NCBI RefSeq assembly: GCF_018614075.1
Contig: NZ_JAGGOZ010000065.1
Location: forward strand, 21,481-66,795
Origin: Streptomyces sp. ISL-94
Lineage (GTDB): Bacteria; Actinomycetota; Actinomycetes; Streptomycetales; Streptomycetaceae
DNA: 45,315 bases
Direction: 5' to 3'
Shown here: positions 31,896-39,898 of the stretch, piece by piece
Layout: each line of letters starts with the position of its first letter
Position numbering within the stretch: position 1 is the stretch's first letter
Program-made: the position numbers and the translations under genes
Notes under the pieces: model-generated
What the model was told of the DNA's origin: nothing
Seen by the model: only the letters and a program-made list of their open reading frames with translations
Database searches by the model: none

Positions 31896-32756
31896 TCAGC
31901 AACCGCCGTTGCGGTTGTCGTCGTCGCCGCCGTCGGCAGCGGCAGCGGCCGCAGGAACGGGGCGGCGGCCGGCCCGGCTCAGGGCCAGGGCCGCCAGGGC
32001 CTGCGGCGCGCCCGCCTGGCCCCGGATCCCGGGGAAGGCGTTGATGTCGACGATGAGCGGGGTGCCGCCACCCGTGTCGATGATGTCCACGCCGTAGACG
32101 TCGAGCGAGAACACCGCCCCGGCCCGCCGCACCAGATCGGCCCAACCGGCGGGCAGTTCGTCCACCGCGACCGGCCGGGCGGGACCGCGCTCCCCGGGCG
32201 AGAGTTCCGAGCGGCGCAAGGCGGCGAAGACCCGGTCCCCGATCGCCCACAGTTTGTGGTCCCAGCCGCTGTTGGGGGCGAATTCCTGGACCACGACCGG
32301 CTCCTGCGGCCAGGAGGCCGCCAGCTCCCGCAGCACCGCGGAGTCGTCTACCCGGGCGACCAGGTCCAGGCGGCGGCTCTGGCGGCTCTTGACGACGACA
32401 GGGGTGCGCAGCGGTGCGGCGCCGGACGCCCACGCCGCGAGGGAGTCGTACGTACGGGTGCCCGCGAACGGCAGGCCGGCCCGCGTGGCCAGCTCCGCCA
32501 TGGCCGTACGGTCCTGACAGAGCGCAGTGGCCGCGGCCGAGTTGACCACGGGAACCCCGCGCCGCTCCAGCTCCCGGGCGAGGGCCAGCGCCTGCGGTGT
32601 CCTGGACTTCAGCAGGTACAGGTCGGCCGGGTCGTCGGGCACGGCGGCGGCCGCGTTCGGATCGAGCGGCTCCACCTCGTGTGCGGCGGCGAGCAGCGCG
32701 GTCGTGGAGGCCAGCAGCGGATGGCCGGGTTCCGGGGTGATCAGGCCGATCCTCAC
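31896..32756 (-). CDS. ATP-grasp protein, RimK-like (second of a tandem pair)
   Basis: A 286-residue ATP-grasp enzyme. A short Rossmann-like front (MRIGLITPEPGHPLL) precedes TPVVVKSRQSRRLDLV with the ATP-binding Lys, EPVVVQEFAPNSGWDHKLWA, and the metal site VYGVDIIDTGGGTPLIVDIN. ATP-grasp enzymes join a carboxylate to an amine, thiol or hydroxyl through an acylphosphate. The GTG start overlaps the previous stop (GTGA), so the two ATP-grasp genes are coupled. The C-terminus is an Ala run followed by GGDDDNRNGGC. No peptide substrate is recognisable next to it. Confidence 0.85.
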   Translation of the reverse strand: MRIGLITPEPGHPLLASTTALLAAAHEVEPLDPNAAAAVPDDPADLYLLKSRTPQALALARELERRGVPVVNSAAATALCQDRTAMAELATRAGLPFAGTRTYDSLAAWASGAAPLRTPVVVKSRQSRRLDLVARVDDSAVLRELAASWPQEPVVVQEFAPNSGWDHKLWAIGDRVFAALRRSELSPGERGPARPVAVDELPAGWADLVRRAGAVFSLDVYGVDIIDTGGGTPLIVDINAFPGIRGQAGAPQALAALALSRAGRRPVPAAAAAADGGDDDNRNGGC

Positions 32757-33658
32757 GCGCCGTCACCCGCCCGCGCGGACGCCTGTGCCGGGATGGAGAC
32801 GGGCAGCGTGTACGGCCGCGCTGACGACGTCGGCGGGGGCGGCGCGCCGCCCGTGCGCGCCAGCCCGAGCACCGCCCGGGCCACCCGCGCCGCCGCGTCC
32901 GGCACCTGGCGGAAGCTCGGGAAGTCGTTCACGTCGACGACGACGGGCCCGTCCGGGCCCAGCAGCACGTCCACCCCGTACAGGTCGAGCCCGTACACCG
33001 CCCCCACCTGCGCGGCGATCGCCGCGACCTCGGCCGTCAGCGGCACGCGCCGCTCCCGCACCGAGGGATCGGGGTGCAGCGGGGAGCAGCGCTCGGTCGC
33101 GAACAGCTCCCCGCCGACCCCGTACACCTTGATGTCGGTGCCCGAGTTGGGCACGTACGGCTGGGCGATGAGCATGCCCTCGCCCGCGAGCGCGGGGAGC
33201 ATCGCCGCCAGCCGCTCCGGCGAGGACACCAGGTGCACGGCGCGTCCGGAGCTGCCGTCGGCCGGCTTCACGACGAGGGGGTACTCCGCCGCCGGTATCT
33301 CCCCGAGCAGCTCGGGGCAGGCAGCCGCGTAGGTCGGGGGCAGCGGAAGCCCCCGGGCGCGGCCGATGGCGGCGGCCAGCGCCTTGTCCCGTACGCCCCG
33401 GATCGAGCGGGCGTCGTTGACCGTGGTCAGCCCGGCGGCGGCCGCGGCCTCCAGCAGGGTCAGCCCCGGGCCGCCGGAGACCGTCTTGAGCACCCAGGCG
33501 TCGTGCGCGCCCGCGTGCACCGCCTCGGTCATGCGCAGCAGCGAGCCGCCCGGCCGCACCACGTCGACCTGGTGGCCCCACGCGGTCAGTTGCCGGATCA
33601 CCTCGTTCGGCATGCCGTCGTGGCGGTAGAGCTCCTCCACCAGGAAGCAGAGCCTCAT
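32753..33658 (-). CDS. ATP-grasp protein, RimK/ITPK-like (first of a tandem pair)
   Basis: A 301-residue ATP-grasp enzyme, recognisably similar to the one it precedes. The ATP-grasp core has EYPLVVKPADGSSGRAVHLV, then MLIAQPYVPNSGTDIKVYGV and the metal-binding YGVDVLLGPDGPVVVDVNDF with PSFRQVPDAA after it. The DVNDFPSF ending recalls inositol-phosphate kinase-like and RimK-like branches; the substrate is unknown. The ATG at 33658 has GGAAGG upstream. A 12-bp palindrome lies about 50 bp further upstream. It forms an operon with the second ATP-grasp gene. Confidence 0.87.
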   Translation of the reverse strand: MRLCFLVEELYRHDGMPNEVIRQLTAWGHQVDVVRPGGSLLRMTEAVHAGAHDAWVLKTVSGGPGLTLLEAAAAAGLTTVNDARSIRGVRDKALAAAIGRARGLPLPPTYAAACPELLGEIPAAEYPLVVKPADGSSGRAVHLVSSPERLAAMLPALAGEGMLIAQPYVPNSGTDIKVYGVGGELFATERCSPLHPDPSVRERRVPLTAEVAAIAAQVGAVYGLDLYGVDVLLGPDGPVVVDVNDFPSFRQVPDAAARVARAVLGLARTGGAPPPPTSSARPYTLPVSIPAQASARAGDGA

Positions 33659-33706
33659 GGACCTTCCCCATATTCCCCGGACGTCCGCCGATCCCGCCCG
33701 GCGAGT

Positions 33707-33718
33707 TGTGACGTCACA
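33707..33718. promoter_or_regulatory. 12-bp palindrome upstream of the ATP-grasp operon
   Basis: TGTGACGTCACA is a perfect palindrome 49-60 bp upstream of the first ATP-grasp start. It is a plausible operator. The half-sites TGTGA/TCACA are CRP-like, but the 2-bp centre differs from the 6-bp spacing of CRP sites. Confidence 0.5.
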
Positions 33719-33756
33719 GGATGTCATGGACCGCAATGTGATGATCGTCCCGCGTC

Positions 33757-33774
33757 GGCGGGGCTTGCCCCGCC
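33757..33774 (-). terminator. Hairpin downstream of the truncated repeat-protein gene
   Basis: GGCGGGG and CCCCGCC form a 7-bp stem around CTTG, 72 bp after the stop of the HEAT-like pseudogene. There is no T-run. Confidence 0.5.
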
Positions 33775-33845
33775 CCGCGGGGCCGGGCGGACTTCGACGA
33801 AACGACCTGCGGTCGGGCCCCGTGTGACACCCGCCGGGCCCGCCG

Positions 33846-34930
33846 TCATTCCTTGTACGTCGTCGTGTCCAGCGCCGCGTCGCACACCTCCGGCTCCGGG
33901 TGGCGCCGCAGCGCCCTCAGCTGCTCGCGCCACTCCGGCGGCCAGTCGTGGCCCACCCGACGCCCGAGAGGAGCGCCACGGCGAACAGCCCCGCTGCCGT
34001 CCCCCCGTCGGCCGCGAGGGTCCGTACGAGCTCCAGGGTTCCGGCCGGATCCGGCGCCGGGTCCGCGCTCTTGTGGCGCTGGTCCAGTACGGCCGCCGTT
34101 GCCGCGGCCATCACCGGCCGGCCCTCGTGCGCCGCGGCCAGCTCGCGCAGCGCCGCCAGGCGCGCCGGTGCCGGTGCCTGCGGGTCGACCGTGCGGACCA
34201 GCAGCTCCACCCGCGTGCCCGTCAGGGACGGCTCGCCGGCCAACTGCCCGGCAAGGGCGGCTGCCAGGCCGATGTCGTCCCCGACCGCCTTCGTCGTCAG
34301 CCAGTGCAGCCGCCACCGCGCCGGGAGGTCGCCGTCCTTCTCGGCCTCCGGCCCGTCCCCGGCGCGCACGGCGGCCAGCAGAGACTCGACCGTACGGTGG
34401 AGGAGGCTGCCGGCTGCGGCCCCGCCGACCGGGTGCTCCAGCCCCGACCCGGCGATCTGCCCCAGCACCTGCGCCGCGCCCCGCCATCTCCGGTCCCGGC
34501 GGGACACGTCGCACACAGCCGCCCGCACCGTGTCGCCCGCCCCGGGCGCGTACGCGATCCACCGGGGCAGTCCGTGGACCGCCATGAAGGACGCCTGCGG
34601 GTCGGGTGCGGTCGCGAGCACGGCCACCAACTCCCCGTAGCGCGCCCGGAATTGCGGTGCCGCATCCAGCGGAGCCGTCCGCAGGATCGCCTGCCGGGCC
34701 GCCGCGTTGCCGGTGGCGGCCGCGGCCTCCAGCAGCTCCCAGGCGGGGTCGAAGGCCAGCAGCCGCGGAGCCAGGGCCACGGCAGCGGCCACCACGTCGG
34801 CGTCCCCGGCCGGGTCCAGCAGGCCGTCGGGCAGGTCCGCCAGCCGGTCCGGCGCCGTCCCGGCCGACGCCCGACCGGCCGCGTACAGCGCCACTCGGGC
34901 CCGGAAGTCCGAGCCGTCGCACCGCCACAG
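33846..34930 (-). pseudogene. Truncated and frameshifted HEAT-like repeat protein gene
   Basis: The minus-strand frame reads FPLWRCDGSDFRARVALYAA and continues as helical Ala/Leu repeats (ARQAILRTAPLDAAPQFRAR, PARLAALRELAAAHEGRP) to GLFAVALLSG, where it runs out of frame. The natural ending, HDWPPEWREQLRALRRHPEP with about 18 more residues, lies in the next frame. Removing two bases from a CTCT run (plus-strand GAGAGGAG near 33966-33973) joins them as ALLGRRVGHDWPPEW. The start of what is usually a much longer protein is missing: coding-like sequence ends about 34930-34960, close to the tRNA-like locus. Confidence 0.7.
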
Positions 34931-35022
34931 GGGGAAACAGAGGCGGCCCTTTAATCTCAGATTCTCGCTCCGGTCTCAGTATTCGCCGCCGAACACCGGA
35001 TCGACCGAGCGCGGACGATCAT

Positions 35023-35100
35023 CGACGGATGGGGGTTCAAGTCCCTCCTGCGCCTCTCCTCGTGGCGCGGTAGTTCAAAGGCAGAACACGGCGATCTAAG
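35023..35100 (+). tRNA. Candidate circularly permuted tRNA, anticodon CTA
   Basis: 3' half first: T-arm GGGGG-TTCAAGT-CCCTC (35031-35047) with the T-loop consensus, then CTGCGCC (35048-35054). After TCTCCTCGT comes the 5' half: GGCGCGG (35064-35070), TA, D-arm GTTC-AAAGGCA-GAAC (35073-35087) with the GG pair, A, and CGGCG-ATCTAAG (35089-35100). GGCGCGG pairs with CTGCGCC over all 7 bp (one G-T). The loop puts CTA after T33 and before A37. The 3' anticodon strand could be CGACG (35023-35027; one G-A mismatch, 3-nt variable loop). Beyond it GATCAT (35017-35022) pairs with ATGATC (35102-35107), closing the precursor at the anticodon. CCA is not encoded. No linear tRNA fits. The anticodon stem is the weak point. 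Confidence 0.5.
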
Positions 35101-35152
35101 AATGATCCGCGGCTCTCAAACGCCGCCGGTGTGCGCCATCGGGTGGCAAACA

Positions 35153-35185
35153 GGAGCCCGGGAGCTGGACATGCTCCCGGGCTCC
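35153..35185. terminator. Strong hairpin between the tRNA-like locus and the anti-sigma gene
   Basis: GGAGCCCGGGAGC and GCTCCCGGGCTCC form a perfect 13-bp stem with loop TGGACAT. It can end a rightward RNA from the tRNA-like locus and leftward transcription of the sigma/anti-sigma operon, which stops at 35215. Confidence 0.85.
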
Positions 35186-35214
35186 GTCACCTCCTCACGT
35201 CCTCGGCCCGTCTG

Positions 35215-35937
35215 CTACACCGGTACGGACACGAACGCCCTGCCGGCCTCGTTCTCGACCAGGATCGCCTTGACGTCGGCAGGGTCCACGGCCGCCGAGC
35301 CGTCCAGCGCCGCGCCCTTGCCCTCGCCGTTCTCCTGGCTGCCCACGACCCACCCGCCGGCGGTGGTCCGCGTACCGTCCTTGGCGACCACGACCAGCCG
35401 GCACCGCTCGCCCGGCGGCACCCCGGTGACGGCCGCGTGCACCCTGACCCACCGGGCGGCCGGGGTCATCTGCACGGTCAGCCGCGCGCCGGTGGCCGGA
35501 TCGGTCGCCGAGCCCAGCCTGGTCCCGGCCGGCAGGGTCGAAGGGGCCGTCGACACCGTCGGGGACGGCAACGGCAGCGCGACCGGCCCGGGATCCCCGG
35601 CGCCCAGCTGCGTACCCACCCAGAACACGGCGGCCAGCGAGGCCGCCGCGGCCAGTCCGGCCAGTCCCACACGGCGGCGCCGCGCACCGGCCAGCTCCCC
35701 GCGCATCTCCCGCAGGGTGCGCTGGAGCAGCAGGTCACCGCCCTGCGGCGATCCGTCGAGGAACGCCTCCTCGGGCACCTCGCCCAGTGCCGCCTCCATC
35801 TCGCGCAACGCGGCCACCTCCTGCCGGCACTGCACGCATCCGCTCATGTGCTCCTCGACCCGGCGGACCTCCTCCTCGTCCAGGACTCCGAGCACGTACG
35901 GGCCGAGCTGTTCCTCCTCGTGCCGCTGCCGGTTCAT
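35215..35937 (-). CDS. Membrane anti-sigma factor (zinc-finger, RskA-like)
   Basis: A 240-residue anti-sigma factor. The N-terminal anti-sigma domain has the zinc motif H30-x3-C34-x2-C37 in HMSGCVQC. A membrane helix follows (VGLAGLAAAASLAAVFWVGT, about 89-110). The outer domain (VQMTPAARWVRVHAAVTGVP, RCRLVVVAKDGTRTTAGGW) is RskA-like. It should hold the co-encoded ECF sigma factor at the membrane until a signal triggers proteolysis. The ATG overlaps the sigma stop (ATGA), so the pair is made in a balanced ratio. Confidence 0.93.
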   Translation of the reverse strand: MNRQRHEEEQLGPYVLGVLDEEEVRRVEEHMSGCVQCRQEVAALREMEAALGEVPEEAFLDGSPQGGDLLLQRTLREMRGELAGARRRRVGLAGLAAAASLAAVFWVGTQLGAGDPGPVALPLPSPTVSTAPSTLPAGTRLGSATDPATGARLTVQMTPAARWVRVHAAVTGVPPGERCRLVVVAKDGTRTTAGGWVVGSQENGEGKGAALDGSAAVDPADVKAILVENEAGRAFVSVPV

Positions 35938-36545
35938 GCCACCACCTCACGCAGTGCGGCGGGCTGCTGGGGCGGCCTGCCCGATCGATTGCCGTTTCTG
36001 GACGTCCTGTCCCTGGCACTGTTGTCCCGGAAGACCTCGCGCAGGGCTTTGAGCGCGTAGTGCGAACGCGATTTGACCGTCCCCGCCGGGATGCCGAGGC
36101 GGTCGGCGGTCTCGGCGACGCTGAGCTGGCGGTAGTACAACTCCGTCAGCACGTCACGGTGTTCCGGCGACAGCTGGTCGAGGGCCCCCAGGACCGTCAT
36201 GGTGTCCACCACGGAGTCGGCGTGGTCCGCCTCCACCGGGGGAGCGGCCGAGGCCCCGGAGACCTCGGGCGGCCGGGCGGCCTTGGCCCGGTAGCGGTCG
36301 GTGATGATGTTGCGGGCCACCGTCAGCAGCCAGCCGCGTACCGAACCCTTCCCGTTGACCAGGACCTCGGAGTGCCGCCAGGCCCGGATGAGCGTCTCCT
36401 GGACGACGTCCTCGGCGGCGGCCCGGTCCCCGGTCAGCCGGGTGGCGTACGCGAGCAGGGCGTGACCGTGCTCCTCGTACACCGACTTGATCAGTGCCTC
36501 ATCGGTCGAGCCCCGCCGAGTGCGGGGCCACAGCGGTCCGGCCAT
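35934..36545 (-). CDS. ECF RNA polymerase sigma factor
   Basis: A 203-residue ECF sigma factor. Region 2 reads HGHALLAYATRLTGDRAAAE then DVVQETLIRAWRH, with the -10 binding segment. Region 4 reads LDQLSPEHRDVLTELYYRQL followed by the -35 helix-turn-helix (SVAETADRLGIPAGTVKSRS). The start at 36545 has GAGGGTGAG upstream; longer in-frame extensions are non-conserved. It is coupled to the anti-sigma gene by a 4-bp overlap. A 32-codon reading frame lies 65 bp upstream on the same strand. Promoter targets cannot be read from here. Confidence 0.94.
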   Translation of the reverse strand: MAGPLWPRTRRGSTDEALIKSVYEEHGHALLAYATRLTGDRAAAEDVVQETLIRAWRHSEVLVNGKGSVRGWLLTVARNIITDRYRAKAARPPEVSGASAAPPVEADHADSVVDTMTVLGALDQLSPEHRDVLTELYYRQLSVAETADRLGIPAGTVKSRSHYALKALREVFRDNSARDRTSRNGNRSGRPPQQPAALREVVA

Positions 36546-36610
36546 CTCACCCTCTCCGTCTTCCTCGCATGAGTGGTGCGGTCGGAACACGCCCGCCGGA
36601 CGGCTCCGGT

Positions 36611-36709
36611 TCATGTGGCGTAGGTCACTCCCATCCGGCAGTCGCGGCCCTCGTTGAGGCAGTCGCCGACCGCCGCCATCTGGCGGTCGGTCATCGCGTT
36701 CACGAACAT
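36611..36709 (-). CDS. Possible 32-residue small protein with two cysteines
   Basis: The reading frame starts MFVNAMTDRQMAAVGDCLNE and ends GRDCRMGVTYAT. 30 of 32 codons have G or C in the third position, as in real genes of this genome, while neighbouring frames do not look like protein. No good ribosome binding site precedes the ATG; Met6 is an alternative start. It lies upstream of the ECF sigma gene on the same strand and could be a leader peptide, a small regulator or the end of a lost gene. Confidence 0.4.
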   Translation of the reverse strand: MFVNAMTDRQMAAVGDCLNEGRDCRMGVTYAT

Positions 36710-36804
36710 CCCGTGGTCCGTCCTGGCGAGAACCGGCCCCGTCGGCGGGCGAATTGTCCGTGCGTGCTTGCCGTGCGGGCCGGCGGCCGCACAGAGTACG
36801 GCCC

Positions 36805-37557
36805 ATGACGACCGCCATGACGCCCGCCGAGCTCCTGGACGCCTTCGCCCGTACCCGCGCCTCGCTCGACGGCGCCGAGGTCACCTTCTGGTGGACCGGC
36901 GACGTCCACTCCTGGGCCCCGGGGGAGCCGTACGAGCGGCTCTTCGGCTTCGAAGGGCTGAACGTCGCCCGCCTGACCGCCGACGAGGAAACCGGAGGCT
37001 ACCGGCTGCTGTCCAGGGAAGCCGCGTTCTACCTCGACCCCCGCACCCGGGAGATCGCGGAGACCTGGCAGGACAAACCGGTGGTTCACGTCTGGAACGA
37101 CCCCGCGAACCAGCAGTGGCGGCCCTTCCCGGTCCCCGTGACGGAGCTGGGCGACCAGGTCTGCTTCAGCCTGGAGATCCCGCTGGCCTACCCGTCGCCC
37201 CTGCCGGTGGCGGACTACCCGGCCCAGTCGGCCGACGACACCTACCGCGCCCTGGAGCTCTTCCAGTTCTTCGCGCCGGCGGCCGCCCTCACCACCGACG
37301 CCCCGAGCGTCCCGTCGACGATGTCCTGGACCCGGATGTCGCCGTGGCTGCCGTGGATGGAACAGGGGCAGCGCCCCGGCGGTCTCACCTTCCACTGCCG
37401 GGGCCGCAAACTCGGCTCCCACGCCGAGGTCCCCGAGCGCACCCGCGCGTACATCGCCGACCGGCACCCCGAGTTCGCCCACGCTCCGGAGAAGTGGAGC
37501 GACCCGAACGAAACCAGCTGGACGTACTACCGTAAACTCCTCCCGCCCCGCCCTTAG
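36805..37557 (+). CDS. DUF1838-family protein
   Basis: A 250-residue protein of the DUF1838 family. Typical phrases are RASLDGAEVTFWWTGDVHSW, FGFEGLNVARL, YFYLD-type AAFYLDPRTREIAETW, a paired VVHVWNDPANQQWRPFPVPV, and the ending DPNETSWTYYRKLLP. It has no signal peptide, so it should be cytoplasmic; function is unknown. The ATG at 36805 begins the conserved helix. It is divergent from the ECF sigma gene and could be one of its targets, which is inference from position. Confidence 0.85.
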   Translation: MTTAMTPAELLDAFARTRASLDGAEVTFWWTGDVHSWAPGEPYERLFGFEGLNVARLTADEETGGYRLLSREAAFYLDPRTREIAETWQDKPVVHVWNDPANQQWRPFPVPVTELGDQVCFSLEIPLAYPSPLPVADYPAQSADDTYRALELFQFFAPAAALTTDAPSVPSTMSWTRMSPWLPWMEQGQRPGGLTFHCRGRKLGSHAEVPERTRAYIADRHPEFAHAPEKWSDPNETSWTYYRKLLPPRP

Positions 37558-37906
37558 CGGCGGTTCGAAGGGCGGCGGTAGGACCCGAGGGGGGAGCGGC
37601 AGGGGGCGGACAAGGGTTTTCCCCGTATCCGGTTCATCTCCGCGTTGCCTACTGTCTGCCCACCGGCGATCTTCCCCAGGTCACGGCCAACGCGCCCACC
37701 CCACATGGCGTGATGCCGCGCGGCCCGGGGAATCGCCGGCACCGCCGTTGCCCAGCCCCGCCGTCGCGGCCGGGACAACGTGGCGCGCGGCGGCGCCGGG
37801 GGGAGTTCGACCAGCTCGCCCCGGTTCCGCAGCCGCCGGTACACCTCCCACACTGCACCGACCGGCCGATCCGGCCTGCCCGGAACGGCCCGCGAAAGGG
37901 AACAAC
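37558..37906. other. Intergenic stretch before the subtilase gene
   Basis: 349 bp with no gene that I can support. A weak 6-bp hairpin (CCGCCC/GGGCGG, 37548-37575) overlaps the DUF1838 stop. A less GC-rich pocket at 37610-37670 is where the subtilase promoter is likely to be, but I could not fix its elements. Confidence 0.5.
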
Positions 37907-39706
<1,800 letters not shown>

Positions 39707-39738
39707 TCCTGACGGGCCGATAGTACGGACCAACAGAG

Positions 39739-39786
39739 CCCGCGGACCTGCTGATACACCTCGTATCGGCAGGTCCGACGGGTTTT
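39739..39786 (+). terminator. Intrinsic terminator of the subtilase gene
   Basis: A long imperfect stem (CCCG, GGACCTGC and GATAC pairing with GTATC, GCAGGTCC and CGGG) closes on the loop ACCTC and is followed by TTTT. It is the clearest T-tailed terminator in the window. Confidence 0.92.
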
Positions 39787-39898
39787 CCGGGCCTCTGGCT
39801 GATTTCTGCGTCACAATGCGGGCCCACCCGGCATCCGACCTCGTATTGTCGCGTTTCACAGGAAGGGCACAGGGGAACCGGAAGGCTGGTGGCTGTGC

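Noticed and set aside
31896..31930. The GGDDDNRNGGC end of the second ATP-grasp protein as a fused modified-peptide core
   Set aside because: It is a short low-complexity tail after an Ala run with no repeat of a core motif; nothing supports modification.
33724..33846. 41-residue frame (MTAGPAGVTRG...) as a precursor peptide for the ATP-grasp pair
   Set aside because: Third-position GC is low for this genome, it overlaps a hairpin, and it lacks a leader or core pattern.
35064..35138. A normal linear tRNA starting at 35064 and ending at GTGCGCC (35131-35137)
   Set aside because: The acceptor would pair at 6 of 7 positions and CGCCG (35121-35125) could close the anticodon stem, but no T-arm lies between them and the anticodon loop would be 27 nt. 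The T-arm is upstream at 35031-35047.
36668..36688. GACCGCC/GGCGGTC hairpin as a terminator
   Set aside because: It lies inside the small reading frame upstream of the sigma gene and has no T-run; 7-bp GC hairpins are common by chance here.
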